Positions 10,353 to 22,872 of a DNA stretch of 64,000 bases are shown here, one piece after another. A model generated the notes under the pieces. That model was not told the DNA's origin and made no database searches. It worked only from the letters and a program-made list of their open reading frames with translations. Each line of letters opens with the position of its first letter. Positions within the stretch are counted from its first letter, which is position 1. Origin of the DNA: Nymphaea colorata (lineage: Eukaryota; Streptophyta; Magnoliopsida; Nymphaeales; Nymphaeaceae). The stretch lies in contig NC_045140.1 in NCBI RefSeq assembly GCF_008831285.2, positions 13,016,505 through 13,080,504 on the forward strand, read 5' to 3'. The position numbers and the translations under genes are program-made.

Positions 10353-13300
10353 ATGACAGCCCTATCTAAACTCCAGTTGAAAGAAAATGAGCAAGGAGAA
10401 TGGTATGTGGACTCTAGAGCAGCAGCCCATGTTACTGGTGACACATGTAATCTCTCTAGGGTTTTCCCTTATTTAGATCAAGGCTCAGTTGTCACGGGAG
10501 ATGGTTCCCATCACACAATATCGCACATTGGAAATGCGCAAATTTCTATGGGTTGTTCTTTCATACCATTAAAGAATGTCTTTGTTGTTCCAAATGTCAA
10601 GAAAAATATTATCTCAGTGTCCAAACTTATTGATGATACTCATTCCTCTGTTGAATTCACACAATCTTTTGTTTATGTCAAGGATGCTCGAACCAAGAAG
10701 ACATTCACTGAGGGCACTCGCAAAGGAGATATGTATGTCCTTAAAGAAGCTCCAAAGATGTCAAAACCTTACCTTTCAGATTCATCTTTTTCGAGTCATA
10801 GTGAAGTTAATGTCGCAGAGTATAATAAGCCGTCCATTTGGCACGGTCGGTTAGCTCATTGTAGTCAGTCTTTTGTTTGGAGTCTTGTTGCAGACGGGCT
10901 CTTAGATAAGTCCAGTCTGAATTCAGTTAGTGAGTCTAGCATGTGCTCGAGTTGTCACATCTGTAAGAGTCATGCCCTTCTTTTTCAATTAATTAATAAA
11001 AGAGCTTCAAAGGTTTTTGACACTATATATTCCGATGTTTGGGGGCCCGCTCCAATTCCTTCTTCTTCCGGGAGTCGATACTATGTCATTTTTATTGATT
11101 CATATTCCCGATATATTTGGATTTCATAAAACAGAAATCAGAAGTTTTCCTCTTGTTCACTCAATTTCATACCTTGGTTCGAAATAAATACTCCAGTGAT
11201 ATTGTGCATTTTCAATGTGATGGTGGTGGCGAATTTATTTCAAACGAATTTACTGAGTACTTACTAAATCATGGGATCACTAGACAAATCTCATGCTCGC
11301 ATACACCTAAGCAAAACGGAATTGCTGAAGGGAAACACAGGCATATCGTTGAAAGTGCGCTCAGCATGATGCATGACACAGATTTACCTATGACATTATG
11401 GACCGAGGCTTTTCATACGGCTGTCCATGTTATAAATTGGCTGCCATTGGCTTTGCTTGATGGAATCACCATTCTTTCTATTACATCAAGAACAGCCAGA
11501 TTATGAGGAATTGCGTGTTTTTGGATGTTTGTGGTACGTGCATATTGATGTTTCCTTAAGGAACAAATTTCAAGATCGTGTTGTTTTATGCAGATTTATG
11601 GGGTATGCAGAAAATTACAAGGGCTATAGATGTTACAATCCTAAAACTGGTCGTGTGCATATTTCACGGCATGTTGTTTTTTATGAAAGCATGTTACAGG
11701 ATCCAAAGGTGCCTTCTGTGACACTGAATGACAAAAATGAGGTATATGATACTTGGTTACATGCTGAAATTTTAACACAAGGGGCGGAAATGTTGCCTGA
11801 GCAGAGAGAGCAAGTTGTTGATGAGCCCGAAAAATTTGTCAGTAGTTCCTTGGACAGCACCACTTTCTTGGACAACCTGCCTTCATCCTCTCAGCCCAAT
11901 GATCCACCTATAGATAACCGCTTCTCAGGCCTGGTGTATTCTCGGCGGTCAGTCCCTACCGCAGCTCCACACAAATCACAACGCGTACGACATCCTATTG
12001 ATAGATGGGTAAGCTATAACAATTTTTCCTTGGATTTACAGCTTTTTATGCCAGAAGTCGGCAAAAAGGTGGAACCAAAATGTTATCAACATGCGAGTAA
12101 GGAAAAATGTTGGTTGAAGCTATGAATGAGGAAATGGCAGCCTTGAATGAGTGTTAGACTTGGCAGATTGTTCCTCGTCCAGATGGTAAGAATGTTGTGG
12201 GCTCCAAATGAGTTTACAAACTGAAATATAAGTCTGATGGTAGCATTGATTGATATAAAGCTCGCCTTGTGGCGCGAGGCTTCACTCAGCAATACGGGGA
12301 AGATTATGATGAAACATTCAGTCTGGTCATCAAGATGGGAATAATCCGCGTAATTATTTCTCTTGCAGTCTCATATGGATGGACTCTCTATCAGTTGGAT
12401 GTCAAAAATGTCTTCCTTCATGGGATTCTAAAGGAAGAAGTATACATGGAGCAACCTCCCGGCTATGCTACACATGATTCTCAAAAATGAGTATGTAAGT
12501 TACACAAGTCTCTATATAGGTTGAAGCAGGCTTCTAGGTCATGGTTCGATCAGTTTTCTCATCATATACAACAAGTTGGTTTTCTCTGAAGCTCTCTCGA
12601 TCACTCTTTATTTATGTACCATAACAGGGAAGTTACCACTTAGTTACTTATCTATGTTGATGATATTGTTATTACTAGAAATTCTTCTTCACATATATCT
12701 GATGTTAAAGATATGTTGAAGCAAGAATTCAAGATGAAAGATCTTGGCAATCTACGATGCTTCTTGGGTGTTGAACTTGACAGGACAGATGATAGATTGA
12801 CTCTTATGCAGCACAAGTATACTCTTAATATTTTGGACAGGGTAGACATGATTAATTGCAAACCCATAACTACTCATAGTATTCTCAACACTAAATTGAC
12901 TGCCTCTGATGGAACTGCTGCATATCCCAATCCTACATTCTATCGCAGCATTGTTCGTATGTTACAATACCTCACTTTTACACGCCCAGACATAGTATAT
13001 ACTGTAAATCAGATCTCTCAATTTATGCATGCACCCACGGAAGGACATATGGATGCCACTAAGCGAATCTTATGGTATCTCAAAGCTACTCTTGGAGATG
13101 GACTAGTCTACTCAAGAGGCCCCAATGTTATGCTTGGACATTGCATTTATACCTATACCGATGCAGACTGGGCAGGAGATACCGATGATCGACGATCAGT
13201 TTCAGGTTTCTGTCTTTTTCTTGATTCTAATCTCATTTGTTGGGCAGTAAGAAGCAATGCACGGTTGCTCGATCTAGCACTAAGGCAGAATATAGAGGAT

Positions 13301-13631
13301 GGCTACTGAGACAGCTGAAGCGTCATGGTTACACCATTTGCTTGGAGAACTCAGCCTTCCTATTGTTCAGTCATCTTTACTATGTGACAACCAAAGTGCG
13401 ATAAAAATTGCCTTCAACCCCGTTCTGCATAATCGCACCAAACACATAGAAATTGATCAACACTTCATCCGTCAGAAGGTTGAAGAAGCCGAGATCTTGC
13501 CTACTTATGAACCCACCAGTAAACAAGTAGCTGACCTCTTCACCAAAGGACTCACAGGACAACACTTTTGGGAATTGAAGAACAAGTTATGCATGATCAA
13601 ATCTCATGCACAACTTAAGGGGGGCTGTTAA
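10353..13631 (+). pseudogene. Pol polyprotein of Copia B (protease-integrase-RT-RNase H), broken
   Basis: Protease is at 10401 with WYVDSRAAAHVTGD; the catalytic DSG reads DSR. Pre-integrase: IWHGRLAHCSQSF at about 10835. Integrase core: DTIYSDVWGPAP (11018), HFQCDGGGEFIS (11208), GITRQISCSHTPKQNGIAEG (11270) and [31 protein letters not shown] (12272), [14 protein letters not shown] (12390), YVDDIVIT near 12655. RNase H: YTDADWAGDTDDRRSVSGFC (13153), KHIEIDQHFIRQKVEE (13441) and SKQVADLFTKGL. Frame changes near 11115, 11490, 12120, 12490-12650 and 13300, plus several stops, break it into overlapping frames. In life, pol would be made as one polyprotein with gag. Confidence 0.88.
13612..13625 (+). 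other. Polypurine tract of Copia B
   Basis: AACTTAAGGGGGGC immediately precedes the 3' LTR. Confidence 0.8.
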
Positions 13632-13936
13632 GTTTGTGCACTTAGGATCGGGTCTGTCCAGACCCGATCCAATTCTTTTATATTCACATGCCCAAATATA
13701 CTAGGCGGTGGCATACTTGTAATTTTTTACATATTTTTGTACAAACTGTTGTAATCTGATTAGGTTATCTTAATATAACAGTGATTAAGGATTGCAGGGC
13801 GTCTCTTACGCTAACTGCACCTTCTCTTCCATCAGCTTCTATCTTCTCCACTCATCTCTTCCATTGGCTCCTATCTTCTCTACTCAATTACTCTTGTTTC
13901 AGGCCGGAGAGACACAGATTTCTGGAAAATCTTACA
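13626..13936 (+). repeat. 3' LTR of Copia B
   Basis: It matches 8742-9050 end to end with scattered substitutions. The same palindrome is at 13645-13670. Confidence 0.92.
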
Positions 13937-13941
13937 GGCGC

Positions 13942-14070
13942 CGAACTGCTGCCCTCTTTTCTTTCTCTCTCTCTATTTCACGAGCAGTCCACTCCCCTTC
14001 TTCTTCTTCTCCTCTTGCACCTACTAAAGACGTCATCTGGTGGTTTAGTGCTATATATCAAAATCTTACA
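13942..14070 (+). repeat. 3' LTR of Copia A, second part
   Basis: The sequence after the GGCGC target copy is not part of B. It ends ATCAAAATCTTACA like the LTR of B, with a polypyrimidine stretch (TCTTCTTCTTCTCC) before it. It completes the LTR begun at 8593. Confidence 0.65.
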
Positions 14071-15765
14071 ACAATGAGTCGACATCTCTAGAATCTAGCT
14101 AACATGATTCAAGAATTGAAATCTGGTAGACATAATTTGACTAATGGGCATTCCCTCATAGTTTATGAAAATTGATATGACACAAAATGAGAGTCAAGAC
14201 ATTTGATCATATTGCACATCCTCCGGAAGTGGAATATAAGTGCCTTGAGGTAGCTAAGGTCAGTAGTCAAACATTTTTTGTTGGAATTCTTTATAGATAT
14301 CCCAATTGAACAAGAGGGGATTTGGAAAAAAAAACAGTTGAAAAAACCTCAGAGCAATGGGGAAGTCAAAGTATAGAAAAAGCAGAACAAGAAATTCACA
14401 CATTGCCAAAGGGAAGCTTGGTGGAGAGAATGACAAAGCATATGCTTCAAATGCAGAAAATGGGTCATTTTGCTCATGAATGCGCTAAGCAAAATAAAGT
14501 ATATGTTTGCAAAAAAAAATTATTGTTATGTTTCTAATAGTGCATTGATTGTTGAATCTTTATCCTTTATGGATTATAGACTCAAGAGCAGTAAACCATT
14601 TGACTAAAGACTGCAGCCTACACGTCAAATATCGTAAATTTTTTTGTTAGAGAGAAATGGTTATTCCTGAGGAACAACAACATGATTGAAGTCAAAGAAA
14701 TTGATGCCTGCAAATCTGATTTAAGAACATGAAGAACTTTATACCTATATGTTATATTGCATCTTCTTGATATTGGCAAGAATCTTGTTTTTGTTTCTGC
14801 TCTTTTGGACTTTCACTACAGAGTTGAGTTTAAAAATTCTGTCGTAAAAGAATTTCTTGACGAGACTTTAGTATGTTTTGGTGTGGAAATGAATGGTTTC
14901 TTTGTGATAGATGTTATACATAATTGCATGAATGTGTAAGATGACAGTTTTTCTCTTGTCGGTTCCGCTAATACTATGAGTGTGGATGTATCTACATTGC
15001 ATACTTGATTAGGATATATTGGGCAAAACTAGAGAGGACTTTTGAGTTCAATTACAAAGATTGACTTGTCCATACTGTGCATTGCCTTACAGGGAAAACT
15101 ACTATAAGACCATTTGATAAGGCAACTTGATCAAGTTATCCATTACATTTGATTCATTCACATATTTCTGGCCCCATGAATATAATAGAGAGACATAATA
15201 TATCTTATTCCATCGCTTTTATTGATGATTTTGCTGGTTTCATTTATGTTCATTTAATATCTCATAAATATGAAGCTTTAAATTGTTTTAACTGGTTTAT
15301 GAATTTGGTTGAGAACCAGTTGATCAAAAAATTAATTCTTTGAGAACTGATCGAGAAGAAAATGTCTATCTAAGCAGTTCAAAGAACTTTGTGATGAAAA
15401 GTGCATGAATAGACAATTAACCACTCTTAGAACACCATAAAAGAATAGTTTTGCAGAAAGAAACGATAGGACATTAATAAATATTGCTAGTTCTATGGTG
15501 ACATAGGCAAAATTACTTATCTCCTATTAGTGAGCTTGCCTGTTGACTACTGCATATGTGTTAAACTGTGTGCCAATTAAATCTGTCAATACTACACATT
15601 ACAAACTATACACATGCATGAATCTTGGCCTAAGTAACTTAAGACCCTACGGGTATGCATCCTACGTTCATGATCTTTCCCATAAGTATGAAAATTTGGA
15701 GCCAAGGGAAAAGAAATATATCTTTATAAGATACTGTGGATATTTAAAAGGATATGTACCATAGC
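14071..15765 (+). pseudogene. Copia gag/integrase remnants, possibly the rest of fragment E
   Basis: Gag core: NLANMIQELKSGRHNLTNG at about 14095, a pattern seen in Copia gag (MIxELKxGGxxLTD). A damaged zinc knuckle lies at 14435-14485 (KMGHFAHECAK). Integrase part: HISGPMNI then YSIAFIDDFAGFIYVHLI (15165-15260). Integrase C-terminal part: LNCVPIKSVNTTHYKLY, SNLRPYGYASYVH, LEPREKKYIFIRYCGYLKGY (15560-15760). Stops and shifts are frequent. RT and RNase H are missing. It follows the 3' LTR of Copia A directly, so A probably inserted into it. Confidence 0.7.
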
Positions 15766-16852
15766 CCACCAATTCCAGATAGGTAAAGAACCATTGTCGT
15801 TATTGGGGCTCGATAACCAAATTGGCTCGATTTAAGCCGTCAACAAGGACTTCTGGCCAGCCCAAACCTACTTTGTGTTAGGCCTGATGCCCAGCCTTGG
15901 GTGCCCTTGCTTTTCTTGTTTAATGGTATTCCGATGGCGCTATTGAGGTGGACGATGGACTAGATCCTCTCTTGAATCGGTCTGCCTGAAGCCGAGCTTC
16001 CAAAACGTGTCTGTTGATCGAGGGTGGACTCCTTCCAACCCCATAAGCCAACCTGCTCCTCCACCCGTTCACTCCATCTAAGACAATCAATTAAGTCTAT
16101 CTGTAGCCTCCGACGTGAGTCCCCGTGATTTACTTGTATATGTGTGAGTGTGTGCGCGCATGTGTGCGTGTGCAGGTGCATGAAGCAATTTCGGCTCTTC
16201 TTAATTTTTCTTTTATTGATTCCTTTCGTCATAAGTAATTTGTCTATTCCAGTTTGGTTAAATTTTTATTATTGATGCAATATCCGTTAAATCCTTTATT
16301 TGGGTGCGCTAATGCTCCACATGAGAAAACGTGGTATGTTTCCGTTGATTCTTTTGTTAAGATTATTATGATTTATTTGCTTAGTTGATCTAATTAATGA
16401 ATTCTCCTTTCGTACTTATTTCCCTTGCAATTTTGTTGACTCGTGGGGTTTACAATCATCAACGTCACATTGGCTGTGGTGTTACTGCAATTGAAAGGTT
16501 AGCACCTCCTTTGTTGACGGATCAAATTGGGATTGGATATCTAATCAAATTGATTCCAAAAAAGCTAGATGTTCAAAAAAAAAACAGAGATTTGTTGTTA
16601 CTGTCATAAGTAATGACATATACTTGTATAAAAAGTTAAATAATTTTTTAGATTTCTTTTCTCCAATCTTCATCATTTTAAGGTGAGAAGAATAGTTGAA
16701 AAAGAGAAAGAAAAGAATAAACTAAGAGATGGGAAGAGAAAACAGGAGAAACATGTGCTTGTATGTGATAATTTTTCAGAACAGACCATGTTGTGAAACT
16801 ATCATGTTTCAATAGCTTATTGGCTTTTGGAGACGCAGAAATAAATTGCATT
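15766..16852. other. No gene recognised; possible hAT-type remnant at 15805-15898
   Basis: TTGGGGCTCGATAACC ... TAGGCCTGATGCCCAGCC at about 15805-15898 resembles the ends of the GGGCC-rich hAT-like islands (inverse of GGCTGGGCATCAGGCC), but no target duplication is visible. A (TG)n-rich stretch is at 16139-16175. The rest is AT-rich without coding signal. Confidence 0.3.
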
Positions 16853-17290
16853 CTTTTCCAAATCACTAGCATGTGCCATTCTGAAATTTATACCCATCTT
16901 AAGGAAACACCTTTAACAACATTTGGCGATAAATGGTATTTTATTATCTATTCAGAAAATGGTAAGCAAACAAATAAAATTTACAGCTTCAGCAGGATTG
17001 GTGTAATTATTTTAACTATTCAACTATGATACAACAAACAAAAACCCATTTAAATCATCTAGCTTGCCTTTTATGCTTAATCAAGTCATCTCATGATGAG
17101 GGGACGTATGCACAAAATTGTCCTCAGCTCAGCAACAATTCAGTTATAACTTATTGCTAGACATAAAAGCAGTAAGCTACTTGTAACATGATATAGGATG
17201 AACAAAGAAACATGAATCGCTACCTCCTCCAATGTTGAAAAGTAAAAATCAAAAGTATATATGGCATTCACGCTTTGAACACTATTATTG

Positions 17291-17596
17291 TCATGGAAAA
17301 TAAGTTGTATATCTCAAGGAATGAATGAATACAGATAAAAAAGGGCACACTAGTGACAACAAATGCTGCAGAACCAAAACATGCAGCCTGAAACCAAGCC
17401 TGTGAGATGTAGCAGTCAAAACAGCAAATATCTTTTGCACAATTATCAAGAAATAGGCCATATGAAACTGATTGCAGAACTCTGAAGCAGAAGATGCTAA
17501 GGTAACGAGAGTGAGAGTGATCACTATAGCCTGATATCTTCTCAATGTGGAAGAATCAACCCCAAATGTAACCCCATATATAGTTAGCCCAAGCAT
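17291..17596 (-). pseudogene. Unrecognised membrane-protein exons (copy 1 only)
   Basis: The minus-strand frame starts LGLTIYGVTFGVDSS and contains YQAIVITLTLVTLASSAS, a likely transmembrane helix. A second frame after a CACAG splice-like site reads AWFQAACFGSAAFVVTSVPF, FICIHSFLEIYNLFS and FKA before a stop, again strongly hydrophobic. These look like two exons of a multi-pass membrane protein. I do not recognise the family. The sequence is absent from copy 2, so if the gene was ever whole, copy 2 is deleted. Confidence 0.35.
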
Positions 17597-18287
17597 ACTT
17601 AAGGAGAGAGAACTTCAGAAAAATTAAAACTGAGTTATATAAGTACAAGAAATTAATCAGAGATTCAGAATCAATGAATTGAGTGCATGAAGATTGTGAT
17701 GACTCGTGCCTAAAAACAAAAAAAAATAGACAAATTCATACTTTTGGATACCCAAAATCAGCTTCTTCTTTTTTGTATTTAAACATTAATTAATGCACAG
17801 ATATTTTACCACTGAAAGGATCTCTTTCAGTTTCTGAAACCTTAAAAGATCTGAACGTTTTATCTAGACATTTTTAGCAGTAAAAGTTCTGAATGTTTAA
17901 AGGTTTCAAACCTTTTACAACCAATATTTAGACGATCTAAAACATTTCTGTGAACGCCAATAAAGAATGACAAAACTAAGACTTTCATGTGATTTTATCA
18001 AGACAAGGGATCTTCCCCATTTTCACTGCTGTAGCACAGCTGCCTTTTACTCTTTCACCTAAATCAGCTTTTTGTTTCATTAGCTTGATGCCTTGACTTG
18101 TAGTAGACCCATGTTTCTTAGCCATAGTAGTGTAAATGACTAAATTTCTGTTCTCTCTAGAACTACTTACAAGATATCAAAACAATGATAAAATTGTTAA
18201 TCCTACTCAGCACACATATAAAGTGTGAGTGTGTTTTATTTCATTGACATAAAATGAAACTTATGATCACCAAAATGCAGTCATGAA

Positions 18288-18395
18288 ACTGTATACATGC
18301 CATAGTCTCCAAAGCTATAGTTGAAAATTCCTCTTCGACTAGCTTCATTTTTAAAAGCTCTTTTCACAAAGCTCTTGAATTTTCCCGAAAATGGT
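18288..18395 (-). pseudogene. Possible exon PF(S)GKFKSFVK...FGDYGM, copy 1
   Basis: After a pyrimidine-rich acceptor (TTTCTTTTCTCCAAG) the minus strand reads PFSGKFKSFVKRAFKNEASR and RGIFNYSFGDYGM. It is conserved in copy 2 (26254-26361) with only a few replacements. A GT donor after FGDYGM (CAT|GTATAC) is possible, otherwise a stop follows. The family is unknown. It lies upstream, on the minus strand, of the membrane exons at 17291-17596. Confidence 0.35.
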
Positions 18396-19675
18396 TCTTG
18401 GAGAAAAGAAATGAAAAGTTCAGACTAACCAGAGATGCAGTCATAATAGAAATGACTAAAAGTTCAAGATGGTGGAGAGCACAAATTTTAATAATTTCAT
18501 TTTCATTGATAGTAGAAAAAAAGAAGTCTCCAAAATGCTAAGGGAAATAATTTAAGCCGATGTTTAATCCACAAAAATGAAAAAAAGGAAAACATGATGC
18601 CTTAATTATTGTGTTTTCCCTTCTATAAAATCTTCTTGAAGATGGAAGAGAAAACATATAAAAAGATATACACGTAGGGAAACCATAAGTATGCCTGTGG
18701 GGACTAAAAATCTGAAGGTGGTGACAAGGAGATGAAGGAAGATAGAGATCTCCACCTAGCAAGCTAGTAACGTAGGCGGAGATGGGGTCCCCATGGAATG
18801 AGGTGATGATGCTGGCTTGGCTCCTTATTGTCCCTCTATCCATGCAAAAAATCACCATCGTGTTTGTCCAAGGTGAAATTCGCTTTTTTAAAATGCTACA
18901 ATGATAAATAGACAAAGAATTGAAAGAACATTTCCATGGCATCTCCATGGCACAAATATGGGTGTGCGAGAGAGAGAGAGAGAGAGAGAAAGATTGTCCA
19001 CCTCGATGCTATAAAAAACAATGAACTAGGCTATGTCATTCAAATGATTGATTCATCTATCCTCTTCTGGCCACCAATGGCGAATCATTCACTGTCCACA
19101 AAGGGGAAGAAGCAACGACGATGCTAATTTTTATTTATTTCTGTACAGAGCAATGACGATGTAAATTTTTATCTACACGAATTGGAAATGTACACATGAA
19201 TGCAAAAGGAAGATAAACCGATTGGAACCCAACTATTAGAGGGATCCGCAATCCTCTTTTCAAAAATTCAAACCCTAGAGATTTATCCACGTCCATTAAA
19301 GAGGGAATTAAAAGATTTCAAGAAACATTAGAGAAAAAAGGTGAAAGTTCATTCACAAACCAAACGAAAGATTTTTGCAAAGGAAGATTACAAGCATAGA
19401 TCCAGAAAAAAGGACCTTAGCAACAATTCAACTAAAAAAAAAAAATAACAGAACACACTATTTTACCGATTGTTCACTGCTGTATAGACAGCTTTGTCAG
19501 TTTCTGCCACAATGCCCATCATCCATAAGTGGTAACAGGGCTTCTTTATGCCCTCTTCGGCGACCCCATACACCATGCTATAAAGACGAGCGAAGACGAG
19601 GAAATGCTCCAATTTCTGATGAGCAGAGTGAGAGGAGAAGGAGAGGGGCAAAGTAAAATCGAGATTGTAATGCCG

Positions 19676-20984
19676 ATGGCAAAAGAAAATTCGAGATTGT
19701 AATGCGGATGGCCGAGGAAAACTATTACACCAGTTATTCGAATTCATAGCGACACACATTTTAATTCAAACTTAACAGACTAACTGCCCTTTCTTTTGTA
19801 ATTACAGAGTTTTAATTAGAGTTAATGGATAATGGTGGGCCTAATTATTCTACATTTCAGCTTTAACTCCAAAAATAGTCCTTTTATTAATTTTTAAAAG
19901 ATTGTACGCTTCGAGACAAAGAAGGTGTGTTATAAGGCTGATATTTATTAAACATTTCTTGGTTTTATTTTAGTGAATTAACTTTGTGAAAAGTGGATCT
20001 AGTGCCTTGCAATTGACACCCATGTACCTGTAGTGAAAGGGGCATGCACCCATGCTCTATGATCCATATCTCCTATGAAATAAGCAAGTGCACTGAATCA
20101 TCCGTTTTTGGCATTCCATGTAAAACCAAGCGCTGACCTGAATCTTAGTTAAATCATAATATTGATCTACCACATATGAAAAAGATTTTGGTCCAGGAAG
20201 TTGGATTTTTTTTTTTTTTTTTCTGTTTTTCGTGTTGGCATGTAGGAAGATAGTCTACCAAATTATCCTAAAACTATCGAAATGTCTACATTGAGATCCA
20301 TCCAATCCATCTCGACAATGGCTTATCAAAACCAGTTTACGATCCAAATTTTGGTAAAGAACGGTGCTTCAAGCTGGTCTTTTGCATCTTTTTGCGTCTA
20401 CGTAAACCGCTATGGTGAAAGGCAAGGACATTTCCAAAATTTCTCATAAACTTTTAGTATTTGTTGAAAAGGACACAAGCTCCTTAAATCTTTGGGGTCC
20501 AATAAACAAGCGATCTTTCAGATAAATTACCATACATGAGCAGTTTATTTCCTTTGAAAGATATTCTTGTTTTGGCAAATGATGCATGACAATGGCCTGT
20601 CACCAACATGGAAAAATTAAAGAGCTTAAGAACTCGGTTTTGAGTAAAAAAATTAGTTGTTTAGCATTAGAAAAAGTAGAAATCTAGTTTTATTTGTTTG
20701 AATGATAATTGAAAGCTAGTGGTAAAAGTGGTACTAAGGCTACGATTGTTTTTGCTTGGATCTCAAATATGAGGGGACCTCAAATCCACAATGGAACAAA
20801 CGGTGGATCTCAGCTTCTCCCTACAATGTAGACTTCAGAGCCACGCCTTTGAATTTCAAATACACAGAGGTGACCAAAGGTATATTGAAAGACCTCGTTT
20901 TCTTGATATTTGTTCTTTTTTATAAGGTTTTCAAGCAGCAAAATATGATTCTTGATTTTAAACATTGCATTAAGAACTGAAAGA
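19676..20984. other. No feature recognised
   Basis: AT-rich sequence with a poly-T run at 20202-20222 and no coding frame I would defend. Confidence 0.5.
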
Positions 20985-21234
20985 TAAGGGTGGGCATCGG
21001 GCCGGGCCGTCAGGCCGGTGAGCCTGGCCCGGGCCCGGCCGATAGCCTGGGCCTGGCCGAGCCCGGCCCATTTGAAATTTAAAAATAATTTTTTTAATTA
21101 TAAAATAAATTTTTAAAATATAAAATATATTTAATAATAATAAATATTTATTTTTAAAACAAAAGAAATTAAAAAATAATAATCTAAACTGGCCGGGCCG
21201 GCCCGACGGCAGCCCGGCCTGATGCCCAGGCCTA
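20985..21234. mobile_element. Non-autonomous hAT-like element with GGGCC subterminal arrays
   Basis: The left end is TAAGGGTGGGCATCGGGCCG. The right end, inverted, is TAGGCCTGGGCATCAGGCCG. Flanks CTGAAAGA (20977-20984) and TTGAAAGA (21235-21242) match at 7 of 8 bases, the duplication size of hAT elements. Both ends are packed with GGGCC/GGCCC while the 120-bp core is almost pure A/T. The ends match those of the complete hAT element at 34167-39564. It contains no gene; the long P/G/R-rich open frame across it is compositional. Confidence 0.75.
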
Positions 21235-22872
21235 TTGAAAGACCTCAGCTGATGAATCAAATTAAACAAAAGTAAGCTAAGCAAAGTTCCAAAATAAAAT
21301 CAAATTTAAAAAGAAATGTTTAAATCAAAATCAAGCCAGAAACCAGCCCTCAACAACCTAAACCTTGTTGTGGAAGTGTCTGGCGCCAGTGTTATTACCT
21401 GCTAGTGTTAGTTAGAACCAGTACATAACCATAACTACACCGGTATAGATGTAATATTTTTGGTGACTAAGAGTTAGTTGCGGTGGCGCATGCCTCATGT
21501 GCACCTCAGGTGCCAGCTTATCGCTCAAGTCTCTATTTTTCTCTGTTGTGTGATTAACGATTTATCCTTTTCAATTTTCCTATTGTCTAGTTATATTTTT
21601 GTTAACGTACTTTTGTCTTTGTTTATTTTTTTTCTCAACATCATAGTAGAATTTAACTAATGTTGGATGAAATCAGTCAATGAAGGATTTATTGAACACT
21701 GTTTGTTGAATGAAAACATGGAATTTAGAAAATCTTGGATAAAATCATAAAAGTTAGTGAATTTATTGAACTTGTAACCATTAGATGAAACAGGTGCTCC
21801 TATATGTTGCTTAAATTAAAAAAGTAATGCTTTTTCTTTCATCTGCAATACATAAAAGATATTAAATGTTTCATAATCTTTGATATAAAATTGTCAATAC
21901 CATCTAATTAAATTTTATGCCTGCACAACAAATGACAGAGCAATGTCAACGTTCATTTCTGATTCTGGCGTGAGAAAAAAATGCATAGTGCATGTTGTTT
22001 TTTTTTTTAAAATAAAAAATTGACATGATCTTTGTGGGATATTATGTACTATACTATTTTTACCCTATAACTTAGGCTTCAGTACGCATCGCTTAGCTAT
22101 GCTTCCCTTCACAAGATCAGCACTTTGTTTCGCTTTGTTGCACCAATCAACATTGTATACTACCATGAATTGCTGGCTAAGATTTGAAAAGACACTCAAA
22201 TCAATAAAATTGAGCAACACCCAAATCAATAAAATTGAGCAACTGTCCTTAAACTTATATGAAAAAAAGTGCATGGTAATATTAATAAGACTATGACAAT
22301 AAATGAACCGAAAATTTGAGAAAGCTTTTTACCATATTCATGCTTATATGTACGAATTACAAAATGACCCATGTGCATACCAAAATGATCAACCTTGACT
22401 TTATAGTTTTTTGTCCAAAATAAAATTCAAATGCAAAGCAATTAGAAAAAAACAGTACCAAATTATATTTAAAGGCCTACTCGTTTTCTTGGTAACTGTT
22501 TTTTCTATATGGCTTTCAAGCATCAAAATAGGATTCTAAATCTTAAACTTCTCATTAAGCTGAACTGAAAACTATAGCTCCCGATTTTGACTTACACTTG
22601 TCTAGTAGTGTTCTAAACTATATTTTATAAATATAATCTTATAGGTGAATCAAAGATGTGAGAAAACAGGCCATGCCTGGCCACCGTTGTTTGAGGCACA
22701 TGCACACCTCAAGTGCGCCTCTCTCACACGCTCTCTCTCTCTTTCTCTCTGTTTTGCATTGACGCTTGGATCTTTTCACTTTTTTTATTTTATAGTTATA
22801 TTTTCTTCAACATATTTTTGTTTTGGTTTACTTTTTTCTCAGTCCATTTAGCTAACGTTGGATGAAATGAGT
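21235..22872. repeat. Two diverged copies of an unidentified repeat
   Basis: The segment 20897-20980 plus 21440-21690 (CTCGTTTTCTTG...TTTTCAAGCA, then CTCAGGTG...TAATGTTGGATGAAAT) is matched by 22480-22580 plus 22660-22875 (CTCGTTTTCTTGG...CTTTCAAGCATC, then CTCAAGTGCG...TAACGTTGGATGAAAT). Order and orientation are conserved. No ends or duplications were found. The hAT-like element at 20985 interrupts only the first copy. Confidence 0.45.

Larger units (their letters stand above)
8742..13936 (+). mobile_element. Complete Ty1/Copia retrotransposon 'B'
   Basis: This 5195-bp element has two about 310-bp LTRs (8742-9050, 13626-13936), TG...CA ends, a perfect 5-bp duplication GGCGC (8737-8741 and 13937-13941), a tRNA-iMet primer site and a polypurine tract. 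The gene order is gag, protease, integrase, RT, RNase H, as in Copia. The two LTRs differ at only a modest number of sites, so insertion is recent compared with A. Coding parts carry nonsense changes and frameshifts, so it is structurally complete but not autonomous. Confidence 0.93.
4215..14070 (+). mobile_element. Decayed Copia element 'A', 5' truncated, split by Copia B
   Basis: From about 4215 the sequence resembles the leader of Copia B (repeated CTGCCCTAAT phrases). Gag, protease, integrase, RT and RNase H remnants follow in order to 8500, then a polypurine tract and a 3' LTR interrupted at 8741 by element B and resuming at 13942-14070. No 5' LTR or primer site is present. A and B are related: their gag starts, integrase and RNase H are clearly alike, but A carries many more stops. 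Confidence 0.75.
16853..19675 (-). repeat. Direct segmental duplication, copy 1
   Basis: From CTTTTCCAAATCACTAGCATG to the GAGATTGTAATGC region this block matches 25220-27660 in the same orientation, with scattered substitutions and small indels. Shared landmarks include GGAAACACCTTTAACAACATTTGGC, the (GA)n run at 18968-18989 and GATTGTTCACTGCTGTATA. About 440 bp (17296-17735) are unique to this copy. No LTR, TIR or target duplication is visible, so I call it segmental rather than transposon-borne. Confidence 0.8.

Noticed and set aside
18538-18948. 136-residue minus-strand open frame in duplication copy 1
   Set aside because: The equivalent region in copy 2 is frame-disrupted and the composition is not protein-like. 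It is probably noncoding.
20970-21284. Open frame encoding a P/G/R-rich protein (PGPGYRPGPGQ-like)
   Set aside because: It lies across a motif-dense hAT-like element. The amino-acid bias follows directly from GGGCC repeats, so it is not a gene.
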